The translations under genes were made by a program, and so were the position numbers. The notes beneath the pieces are model-generated. The model was not told where the DNA came from, did no database searches, and saw only the letters and a list, made by a program, of their open reading frames with translations. Below are positions 35,709 to 42,786 of a stretch of DNA of 64,000 nucleotides, one piece after another (positions within the stretch are counted from its first letter, which is position 1; every line of letters starts with the position of its first letter). Origin of the DNA: Vulcaniibacterium gelatinicum (GTDB taxonomy: Bacteria > Pseudomonadota > Gammaproteobacteria > Xanthomonadales > Xanthomonadaceae). The DNA is taken from positions 1 through 64,000 of the forward strand of contig NZ_VNKO01000007.1 of assembly GCF_008033445.1 (NCBI RefSeq), written 5' to 3'.

Positions 35709-36383
35709 TCAGCCCTGCGAGCGCTTGACCGGCGCCTGCGGCTCCGCCGCCGCTTCCACGATCCGCCACAGGTACAGGCTGGCGTAGGTGCGGTACGGCC
35801 CCCAGCGTTCGCCGCGCTCGGCCAGTTCCCTCGGCTTCGGCGCCTGCTCCTGCCGGTCCACGAGCCGGGCGCCCTTGCGGATGCCGAGGTCGTCCACCGG
35901 CAGCACGTCGGGCCGGCCGAGCCGGAACATCAGCATCATCTCCACGGTCCAGCGGCCGATGCCGCGCACCCGGGTGAGTGCGGCGACGATCGCCTCGTCG
36001 TCCATGTGCGCCATCTGCCGCAGCGTGGGGATCTCGCCGGCGGCCTCGCGCGCCGCCAGGTCGCGCAGCGCCAGGGTCTTGTTGCCGGACACGCCGCAGG
36101 CGCGCAGGCCGGCGTCGTCCACGCGCGCCAGGGTGTCGCAATGGAAGCGGTCGCTGCCGATCGCGGCCTCCACCCGCGCCACGATCGTGGCCGCGGCCTT
36201 GCCCGAGAGCTGCTGGTACAGGATCGCGCGGGCGAGCGCGTCCACCGGATCGAACGGGCGGCGCCAGCGCGGATCGGGTCCGATCGGCCCGATCCGCTCC
36301 ATCCAGCGCGCGAGCCGGCGGTCGCGGCGGCGCAGGTGCTCGAACGCGGCGGCGGTGTCGAATCCTCGGCTGTGGCGGGGCAT
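35709..36383 (-). CDS. DNA-3-methyladenine glycosylase (AlkA-type, HhH-GPD)
   Basis: A 224-residue base-excision repair glycosylase. The helix-hairpin-helix is LTRVRGIGRWTVEMMLMF and the catalytic Asp follows in LPVDDLGIRKGA (about 160-171). FDALARAILYQQLSGKAAAT-like sequence (VDALARAILYQQLSGKAAAT) is the conserved helix of the AlkA/MAG family. It lacks the AlkA N-terminal domain, so it is the short form. It removes alkylated bases from DNA. Its promoter must lie in the 140-base gap shared with the gene behind it. Confidence 0.9.
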   Translation of the reverse strand: MPRHSRGFDTAAAFEHLRRRDRRLARWMERIGPIGPDPRWRRPFDPVDALARAILYQQLSGKAAATIVARVEAAIGSDRFHCDTLARVDDAGLRACGVSGNKTLALRDLAAREAAGEIPTLRQMAHMDDEAIVAALTRVRGIGRWTVEMMLMFRLGRPDVLPVDDLGIRKGARLVDRQEQAPKPRELAERGERWGPYRTYASLYLWRIVEAAAEPQAPVKRSQG

Positions 36384-36473
36384 GCGGGCTCCTGCACGAT
36401 TGAGGCGCGATTGCGGCGCGACGGACGCGGGGCGGAGCCGAAGTGTGCCCGTTTTCCGGCGCCGGAAACGACG

Positions 36474-36498
36474 AACGCCGCGCGGGGCGCGGCGTTCG
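36474..36498 (-). terminator. Terminator after the SRPBCC protein gene
   Basis: GAACGCCGCG (36474-36483) pairs perfectly with CGCGGCGTTC (36489-36498) around a 5-base loop, 27 bases beyond the stop codon. On the minus strand it is followed by CGTCGTTTCC, a weak T-run. A second small palindrome (TTTCCGGCGCCGGAAA, 36454-36469) lies directly after it. Confidence 0.6.
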
Positions 36499-36524
36499 TG
36501 CGCTGCGGAAGGTCCGCCTGCGGC

Positions 36525-37598
36525 TTACTTGACGTACCAGTACACGTCGAACTCGCCGGTCTCGGAGAAGCCGGCGTCCACGCCGCCCTTCCAGGCCTCG
36601 AACGGACGGCCCACCGTCTCGTAGCCGCGGGTCAGCGCCCAGGCGCGGACCGCGTCGCGCACCGACGGCAGGTTGGCCATGTGGCCGGTGAACGAGGCCA
36701 CCGCCGCGCGCGCCGGCTCGGTGCGGGCGAACTCGACCGGCCCCTCCAGCTTCGGCGAGACCGCGCTGCCGGCGCCGGTCTCGCCCTTCTTGCGCACCGG
36801 GATGCCGATGTCGAAGGAGTAGGTCTCCGAGCCGAACTCGGTGGTGACCACGCGCACCGGACCGGCGGCCTCCAGGCCGTTGGCGTCCATCACCTTGCGC
36901 ACCCACTGCAGGTTGTTCTGCATCGCCTTCTGCACCTCGAAGTTGTCGCGGCGCACGGCGGAGGCGACGAACAGGAAGTTCTCGGCCGGCATCTCGACCA
37001 GGCGCGGCCCCTTGGCCGGATCGTCCCGGCCGAGCAGCGCGTAGTCGTAGTTCGGCACGCCGGCGAGCATGTTGGCCAGGCGGTTCAGGCCCAGCTTCAT
37101 GTCGTCGCCCACGTGCGAGCTGACGTACAGGCCGGCGTAGCGGCCGAGCAGGTCCCAGCCGTACTGGACGTCGTATTCCTGGGTGATCTCGACGTTGCGG
37201 TTGTTGCGGCCGGTCGGCTTGAGCAGGAAGGTCATCTTCTTGTCGTGGCCGCGCTGCGGGTTGGCCAGCGCGTACTCGACGCGACGCCCCGGCTCGGAGG
37301 CCACGATCTCCCAGCTGCCGCGACCGAGCTTCTCGTTGGTCGAGGTGTAGTCCACGCGCGCACCGACGCCGCTCTCGGGGCCCGAGTACTCCCACTGCAT
37401 CTGCGGGTCGCGCAGCGCCAGCGGGTTCCAGTCCTTCAGGCGGCGCGGGGTGTTGAGCGTGTCGTACACGATCGTCATCTTGCGGTTGGTCTCCACCTTC
37501 TCCGACAGGTGCCGGGAGGACGGCAGAGCCACGCCGACGATCAGGAACAGCGCGGCGACGATCGCCAGGGAAATCAGGATCTCGAGCAGACGGGTCAT
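36525..37598 (-). CDS. SRPBCC-family membrane-anchored protein with GyrI-like C-domain
   Basis: A 357-residue protein. One N-terminal membrane segment (LLEILISLAIVAALFLIVGV) is followed by a polyketide-cyclase/SRPBCC-like domain (MTIVYDTLNTPRRLKDWNPL, GVGARVDYTSTNEKLGRGSW) and a C-terminal domain that resembles a GyrI-like small-molecule-binding fold (ARTEPARAAVASFTGHM, GYETVGRPFEAWKGG, EFDVYWYV). It is thus probably a periplasmic hydrophobic-ligand binder. GGAG lies before the ATG. The ligand and process are unknown. Confidence 0.78.
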   Translation of the reverse strand: MTRLLEILISLAIVAALFLIVGVALPSSRHLSEKVETNRKMTIVYDTLNTPRRLKDWNPLALRDPQMQWEYSGPESGVGARVDYTSTNEKLGRGSWEIVASEPGRRVEYALANPQRGHDKKMTFLLKPTGRNNRNVEITQEYDVQYGWDLLGRYAGLYVSSHVGDDMKLGLNRLANMLAGVPNYDYALLGRDDPAKGPRLVEMPAENFLFVASAVRRDNFEVQKAMQNNLQWVRKVMDANGLEAAGPVRVVTTEFGSETYSFDIGIPVRKKGETGAGSAVSPKLEGPVEFARTEPARAAVASFTGHMANLPSVRDAVRAWALTRGYETVGRPFEAWKGGVDAGFSETGEFDVYWYVK

Positions 37599-37740
37599 TC
37601 AGGGCTTCTCCAGGCCGGGCCGCCGCCGGGCGGGGCGCACAGACCGGCCATCCTAACAAATGGCGGCGGGGAGGGGGCGGGGCGCGGGGCGCGGAAAACG
37701 CGGCGGCGTTCACACCTGCGCCGCCCCGCCCCGGCCGGCC

Positions 37741-38382
37741 TCAGATCAGCTGCAGCTCGAACGCCTTCAGCACCGCGCGGGTGCGGTCGCGCACGCCCAG
37801 CTTGGACAGGATGTTGGACACATGGTTCTTGATCGTGCCCTCGGCCACGCCGAGGGAGTTGGCGATCTCCTTGTTGGAGAAGCCCGAGGCCATCAGGCGC
37901 AGGATCTCGGTCTCGCGGTCGGTGAGCGGGTCGGGCCGGTCGAGGCTGACGAACTCGTTGCGCATGTGCTCCAGCCCCGACAGCAGCCGCTGGGTCACCG
38001 CCGGCTGCACCAGCGAGCCGCCCGCGGCCACGGTCTGGATCGCGCCGACCAGCTGCTCGAGCGAGACGTCCTTCAGCAGGTAGCCCTTGGCCCCGGCCTT
38101 GAGCCCGGCCAGCACCAGCTGGTCGTCGTCGAAGGTGGTCAGGATGATGGTCGGCGGCAGCTGCTGCTGTCGGGCCAGCGCCTGCAGCGCCTCCAGCCCG
38201 GACATCACCGGCATGCGCATGTCCATCAGCACCACGTCCGGGCGGACCTGGGGGATGAGTTCGACCGCCTGGCGGCCGTCGGCGGCCTCGGCCACCACCT
38301 CGACGCCCTCGGCCAGGGCCAGCAGCGAACGGATGCCCTGGCGCACCAGGGTCTGGTCGTCCACGAGACAGACGCGGATCAT
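37741..38382 (-). CDS. NarL/FixJ-family response regulator (DesR-like)
   Basis: A 213-residue regulator. The receiver domain has DD at 8-9, phospho-acceptor D54 (VVLMDMRMPVMSG) and K104 or so (GYLLKDVS). The LuxR-type HTH is LTDRETEILRLMASGFSNKE to IKNHVSNILSKLGVRDRTRA. It is translationally coupled (ATGA) to the upstream histidine kinase, its cognate partner. Targets are not visible in the sequence, though such pairs often control a neighbouring transporter or membrane-lipid genes. Confidence 0.92.
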   Translation of the reverse strand: MIRVCLVDDQTLVRQGIRSLLALAEGVEVVAEAADGRQAVELIPQVRPDVVLMDMRMPVMSGLEALQALARQQQLPPTIILTTFDDDQLVLAGLKAGAKGYLLKDVSLEQLVGAIQTVAAGGSLVQPAVTQRLLSGLEHMRNEFVSLDRPDPLTDRETEILRLMASGFSNKEIANSLGVAEGTIKNHVSNILSKLGVRDRTRAVLKAFELQLI

Positions 38383-39581
38383 GCGGGGGCTCCTTGGAGG
38401 GATGCGGGAGTCGTGCCGGCGACGGGCAGCCACAGGCGCAGATGGAAGCCGGCCCCGGGATGCGCGTCCACCGCCAGCCCGCCGCCATGCTGGGCCAGGC
38501 GCTCGCGCATGCCGCGCAGGCCGTTGCCGGGGATCACCGCCGACGCGCCCTGGCCGTCGTCGCGCGCCTCCAGGCCGATCCGCCCGTCCTCGCGGCGGAC
38601 GCTGATCCAGAGGTTGCGCGCGCCAGCGTGGCGCACGGCGTTGGTGATGATTTCCTGGGTGCAGCGCAGCAGCACGTGCGCGCGCTCGGGGTCGTCCAGG
38701 GTCAGGGGCTCGGCGATGTCCATGTGGATCTCGAGCGCGGGCACGTTCTCGGCCAGCGGCCGCAGCGCCGCGCCGAGATCTATCGTGCCGCCCTCGCGCA
38801 ACTGGCTGACCGCCTCGCGCACGTCGGTGAGCAGCAGGCGGGCCAGGGTGTGGGCCTGCTGCACGTGCTCGCGGGCGCGGCCGTCGGCGAGGTGCCCGGC
38901 CACCTCCAGGTTCAGGCTCAGCGCGGTCAGGTGGTGGCCGAGCAGGTCGTGCAGCTCGCGCGAGATGCGGGTGCGCTCGTTGATGCGCGCGCTCTCGGCG
39001 AGCAGGGCGCGGGTGGCGCGCAGCTCGGCGTTCAGCCGCCGTTGTTCTTCGCGCGCCTGCGCCTGCTGCCGGGCCACCAGGCTGGTGACGAACACGAAGC
39101 CGGAGAAGCCGGCGTACAGCACCGACTGCATCACCGCCTCGAGCAGGGGGAAATCCAGGCCGCTGACGAACACCGGCACCACCGCCAGCTGGCTCAGCAC
39201 CAGCCAGGCCACGCCGAAGGCGAGCGGCAGCAGCCACGGCAGCACGCAGGCGGCCACCATCAGCAGCACGCTGCCCAGGCCGCTCTGGCTGTAGTAGCTG
39301 ACGCCGATCGCGGCCAGGGTCAGCACCAGCAGCAGGACCAGGTCGGCGGCGTTGCGCCGGCGCTGGCCCATGTCGCGGGTGAGCCAGGCGTAGCTGACCC
39401 CGAAGGCGGCGTAGGCCAACCAGCCGGGCCAGGCCATCGGCCGCAGCGTCGGCGGTTCGTCGCCGCCGAGCAGCGGCAGCACCCACGAGTACAGCAGCGG
39501 CACGCTGACCACCGCCCAGGTGAACAGGCCGGCGAAGCGCAGCAGTCGGGTATGGCTCAGGCGGCCCAGCATGGCGGGCAT
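38379..39581 (-). CDS. Sensor histidine kinase, HPK7 (DesK-like)
   Basis: A 400-residue kinase. Four to six membrane helices occupy residues about 10-180. A short coiled linker (QQAQAREEQRRLNAELRAT) leads to the HisKA_3 domain with the phospho-acceptor His in RISRELHDLLGHHLTALSLN (about 208) and an ATPase domain with LRCTQEIITNAVRHAGA (N-box) and DDGQGAS...GLRGMRERLAQHGG (G-boxes). It lacks a large extracytoplasmic domain, so it probably senses membrane state, as DesK does (inference). I start at MPAMLGRLSHTR. Confidence 0.9.
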   Translation of the reverse strand: MPAMLGRLSHTRLLRFAGLFTWAVVSVPLLYSWVLPLLGGDEPPTLRPMAWPGWLAYAAFGVSYAWLTRDMGQRRRNAADLVLLLVLTLAAIGVSYYSQSGLGSVLLMVAACVLPWLLPLAFGVAWLVLSQLAVVPVFVSGLDFPLLEAVMQSVLYAGFSGFVFVTSLVARQQAQAREEQRRLNAELRATRALLAESARINERTRISRELHDLLGHHLTALSLNLEVAGHLADGRAREHVQQAHTLARLLLTDVREAVSQLREGGTIDLGAALRPLAENVPALEIHMDIAEPLTLDDPERAHVLLRCTQEIITNAVRHAGARNLWISVRREDGRIGLEARDDGQGASAVIPGNGLRGMRERLAQHGGGLAVDAHPGAGFHLRLWLPVAGTTPASLQGAPA

Positions 39582-39712
39582 CGTAGCCCCGTTCGCCGCC
39601 CGCACGCCCGGCCGGAAGTCATGGCCCGGGCCGCGGACGCCCATGCGATAATCCCCGCCGCCGCGCCCCGGCGCCGGCGCGCCCCTGGACGTAAGAGCAC
39701 GGAGCCTTTCGA

Positions 39713-40312
39713 ATGTCACTGGTCGTCCGCGACGTGCGCGAGCACGAGCTGGATTCCGTCCTTGCCCTCAACAACGCCGCGGGCCCCGCCATCCTCCCCC
39801 TCGACGCCGCCCGGCTCCGCCATTTCTTCGACACCGCCGAATACTTCCGCGTCGCCGAACGCGACGGCGCGATCGCCGGCTTCCTGGTCGGCTTCGGCTC
39901 CCACGCCGGGCACGACAGCAGCAACTTCCGCTGGTTCCGCGAACGCTGGCCGTCGTTCTTCTACATCGACCGCATCGCGGTGGCGAGCCGACGCCGCGGC
40001 GGCGGCGTCGGACGCGCGCTGTACGCCGACGTGCAGAGCTACGCCGAGCTGCGCTACCCGCAGCTGGCCTGCGAGGTGTTCCTCGACAACGGCAGCGACC
40101 CGGCCCTGCTGTTCCATGGCAGCTTCGGCTTCCGCGAGGTCGGCCAGCACGTGATGCCGGACACCGGCCTGCGCGCGGCGATGCTGATGAAGGAGATGTG
40201 CAGCTACCCGTGGGTGCGCGACACCTACGGCGGGAGCCTGCCCGACGAGCCCTGGCTGATCGCGCCGCGCCCGGTCCGGCAGGCGCAGCGTCCGACCGGG
40301 ACCTGCGCGTGA
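39713..40312 (+). CDS. GNAT-family N-acetyltransferase upstream of minC
   Basis: A 199-residue acetyltransferase. The acetyl-CoA loop is SRRRGGGVGRALYADVQSYA (about 92-111), preceded by FFYIDRIAVA. The C-terminal end has FHGSFGFREVGQHVMPDTG. Substrate unknown. The last codons overlap the GTG of minC (GTGA), so it is translationally linked to the min operon; a GATAAT at 39647 may be its -10 but lacks a good -35. Confidence 0.8.
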   Translation: MSLVVRDVREHELDSVLALNNAAGPAILPLDAARLRHFFDTAEYFRVAERDGAIAGFLVGFGSHAGHDSSNFRWFRERWPSFFYIDRIAVASRRRGGGVGRALYADVQSYAELRYPQLACEVFLDNGSDPALLFHGSFGFREVGQHVMPDTGLRAAMLMKEMCSYPWVRDTYGGSLPDEPWLIAPRPVRQAQRPTGTCA

Positions 40313-41085
40313 GCGCCGTGGTCGGCTACGAGCAGGCCGGCGAGCTGAAGTTCGGCCAGGTCGGCATCGCCAACCTGCGCGTGCGCACGCTCGATGTCGG
40401 TCGCCTGGTCGAGGAGATGCGCGAGCGCGTGGAACGCGCGCCGAAGCTGTTCGCGCGCGCCGCAGTGATCGTGGACTTCGGCGCCCTGAGCCGCCTGCCG
40501 GACGCCGCCACCGCGCGCGCCCTGCTCGACGGGCTGCGCGAGGCCGGCGTGCTGCCGGTGGCGCTGGCCTACGGCACGCGCGAAACGGAGGAGCTCGCGG
40601 CCGCGCTCGGCCTGCCGCTGCTGGCCAAGTTCCGCGCCCAGTACGAGCGCGACGGGGTGGAAGCCGCCGTGCCGGCCGAGCCCGCCCCGGCCGCAAAGCC
40701 CCGCAAGGCCGCGGCCGAAGCCCCCCCTGCCCCGCCGCCGGCTCCGCCCGCCGCCGAACCCGGCCTGCTGCTCACCGCCCCGGTGCGTTCGGGCCAGCAG
40801 GTGTACGCCGACCACCGCGACCTGACCGTGCTCGCCACCGTCGGCGCCGGCGCCGAGGTGATGGCCGACGGCTCGATCCACGTCTACGGCGCCCTGCGCG
40901 GCCGCGCCCTGGCCGGCGCGCAGGGCAACACCCGCGCGCGGATCTTCTGCCGCGAGTTCCACGCCGAGCTGGTGGCCATCGCCGGCCACTACCGCGTGCT
41001 CGAGGATCTGCCCAAGGACCTGCGCGGCAAGCCCGTGCAGGTCTGGCTCGACGGCGATGCCCTGCGCATCGAACCCCTGGACTGA
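40309..41085 (+). CDS. minC: Septum-site inhibitor MinC
   Basis: A 258-residue FtsZ inhibitor. The N-terminal domain (VVGYEQAGELKFGQVGIANL) is joined by a Pro/Ala-rich linker (APPAPPPAPPAAE) to a right-handed beta-helix C-domain (LLTAPVRSGQQVYADHRDLT, SIHVYGALRGRALAGAQGNT, ARIFCREFHAELVAIAGHYR) that binds MinD. The start is GTG, overlapping the upstream acetyltransferase stop. The linker is longer than in E. coli (protein 231 residues there). Confidence 0.94.
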   Translation: MSAVVGYEQAGELKFGQVGIANLRVRTLDVGRLVEEMRERVERAPKLFARAAVIVDFGALSRLPDAATARALLDGLREAGVLPVALAYGTRETEELAAALGLPLLAKFRAQYERDGVEAAVPAEPAPAAKPRKAAAEAPPAPPPAPPAAEPGLLLTAPVRSGQQVYADHRDLTVLATVGAGAEVMADGSIHVYGALRGRALAGAQGNTRARIFCREFHAELVAIAGHYRVLEDLPKDLRGKPVQVWLDGDALRIEPLD

Positions 41086-41127
41086 ACGCCCGCGCGCCTT
41101 GCGCGACCACACTTGGAGGAACATCAC

Positions 41128-41937
41128 TTGGCCGAAATCATCGTAGTCACCTCGGGCAAGGGCGGCGTCGGCAAGACCACGACCAGCGCCAGCCTCGCAT
41201 GCGGCCTGGCGCGTCACGGCAAGCGGGTCGCCGTGATCGACTTCGACGTCGGCCTGCGCAACCTCGACCTGATCATGGGCTGCGAGCGTCGCGTGGTGTA
41301 CGACTTCGTCAACGTGATCCAGGGCGAGGCCACGCTCAAGCAGGCGCTGATCCGCGACAAGCGCTTCGACAACCTGCACGTGCTCGCCGCCTCGCAGACC
41401 CGCGACAAGGACGCGCTCACGAAGGAGGGCGTGGAGCGGGTGCTGAACGAGCTGGCCGACGACGGCTTCGACCACATCGTGTGCGACTCGCCGGCCGGGA
41501 TCGAGAAGGGCGCCTACCTGGCCATGTACTACGCCGACCAGGCGATCGTGGTGGTCAACCCCGAGGTGTCCTCGGTGCGCGACTCCGACCGCATCCTCGG
41601 CCTGCTGGCGAGCAAGACCCGCAAGGCCGAACGGGGCGAGCGGGTCCGCGAGCACCTGCTGCTGACCCGCTACAGCCCGCGGCGCGTGGAGACCGGCGAG
41701 ATGCTGAGCATCGGCGACGTCGAGGAGATCCTCGGCCTGAAGACGATCGGCGTGATCCCGGAGTCGCCGGACGTGCTCAACGCCTCGAACAAGGGCGAGC
41801 CGGTGATCCTCGACCTGGAGTCGCAGGCCGGCCAGGCCTACGACGACGCGGTGGCCCGCCTGCTCGGCCACGAACGGCCGCTGCGCTTCACCCAGCCCGA
41901 GAAGAAGGGCCTGTTCAGCAAGCTCTTCGGAGGCTGA
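41128..41937 (+). CDS. minD: Septum-site determining ATPase MinD
   Basis: A 269-residue ParA/MinD-type ATPase that recruits MinC to the membrane. The deviant Walker A motif is TSGKGGVGKTTTS (residues 8-20), DFDVGLRNLDLIMG and VNPEVSSVRDSDRI are typical, and the C-terminal KKGLFSKLFGG is the amphipathic membrane-targeting helix. I chose TTG as start because GGAGG lies 8 bases upstream and the product then matches the E. coli N-terminus (IIVVTSGKGGVGKTT) and length (270). It follows minC by 42 bases. Confidence 0.96.
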   Translation: MAEIIVVTSGKGGVGKTTTSASLACGLARHGKRVAVIDFDVGLRNLDLIMGCERRVVYDFVNVIQGEATLKQALIRDKRFDNLHVLAASQTRDKDALTKEGVERVLNELADDGFDHIVCDSPAGIEKGAYLAMYYADQAIVVVNPEVSSVRDSDRILGLLASKTRKAERGERVREHLLLTRYSPRRVETGEMLSIGDVEEILGLKTIGVIPESPDVLNASNKGEPVILDLESQAGQAYDDAVARLLGHERPLRFTQPEKKGLFSKLFGG

Positions 41938-41940
41938 GGC

Positions 41941-42213
41941 ATGGGCATCTTCGACTTCCTGCGCGCCAAGAAGAACACCGCCGCCGTGGCCAAGGACCGC
42001 CTGCGCATCATCATCGCGCAGGAGCGCACCGCGGCCGGCGGCCCCGACTACCTGCCGCTGCTGCGCCGCGAGCTGCTCGAGGTGATCCGCAAGTACGTCA
42101 ACGTGGACCTCGATTCGGTCAAGGTGGACCTGGTCAAGGACGGCGACCACGACGTGCTCGACATCTCGGTGGCGCTGCCCGACGCGGAGCGCCCGGCGCG
42201 GGCCAGCGCGTAA
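41941..42213 (+). CDS. minE: Cell division topological specificity factor MinE
   Basis: A 90-residue MinE. The N-terminal membrane-binding helix is [20 protein letters not shown], the anti-MinCD segment [10 protein letters not shown] follows, and the C-terminal topological-specificity domain is [20 protein letters not shown] and beyond. It stimulates MinD ATPase and so sets up pole-to-pole oscillation. It starts 3 bases after the minD stop. Length matches E. coli MinE (88). Confidence 0.95.
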   Translation: MGIFDFLRAKKNTAAVAKDRLRIIIAQERTAAGGPDYLPLLRRELLEVIRKYVNVDLDSVKVDLVKDGDHDVLDISVALPDAERPARASA

Positions 42214-42226
42214 GGCCCATCGCCGC

Positions 42227-42703
42227 GTGGGCGCCGTGCTCACCCTCGGCGGGATCGCCTTCGCCGACGCCGCCGCGCTGCTCGGCCGGTACGGCCTGCG
42301 CCTGGTGCGGGTGCCCGACGGCGCGCCGATCCCGGGCAGCTACTGGGGCGAGCCCGAGGCCGGGATCGTCGGCGAGACCGTGTATGCGCGCGACGACACC
42401 CCGGTGCACTCGCTGCTGCACGAGGCCGGCCACCTGATCGTGCTGCCGCCCGAGCGCCGCGCGCAGGTGCACACCGACGCCACCGACTCGATCGAGGAGG
42501 AGGACGCGGTGTGCGTGCTGCAGGCGCTGCTCGGCGAGGCCCTGCCCGGCGTCGGCCGCGACCGCGTGCTGGCCGACATGGACGCCTGGGGCTACACCTT
42601 CCGCCTCGGCTCGGCCCGCGCCTACGTCGAACGGGACGCGGAGGACGCCTGGGCCTGGCTGATCGCGCGCGGCCTGGCCACCCCCGACCGCCGCCTGGCC
42701 TGA
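42227..42703 (+). CDS. Protein with HEAGH metalloprotease-like motif, downstream of minE
   Basis: A 158-residue protein of unknown function. SLLHEAGHLIVLPPERR (about 63-79) contains HExxH, the zinc motif of gluzincin-type peptidases, followed by an acidic TDATDSIEEEDAVCVLQALL in which a Glu could be the third ligand. No signal peptide or membrane segment is seen. The start is GTG. It is only 13 bases after minE, so it is probably the last gene of the min transcript. The motif is visible; activity is unproven. Confidence 0.72.
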   Translation: MGAVLTLGGIAFADAAALLGRYGLRLVRVPDGAPIPGSYWGEPEAGIVGETVYARDDTPVHSLLHEAGHLIVLPPERRAQVHTDATDSIEEEDAVCVLQALLGEALPGVGRDRVLADMDAWGYTFRLGSARAYVERDAEDAWAWLIARGLATPDRRLA

Positions 42704-42786
42704 CCGTGCGGGCTTGCGGCCGTCCGGCCGCCCCACTAGCCTGCCGATCCCCGCGCCCGTCGCATTCTTCGTTCAGGATCGCGCCC

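Noticed and set aside
39647-39652. GATAAT as a promoter for the GNAT-min operon
   Set aside because: No acceptable -35 at 16-18 bases, so it is mentioned but not listed as a feature.
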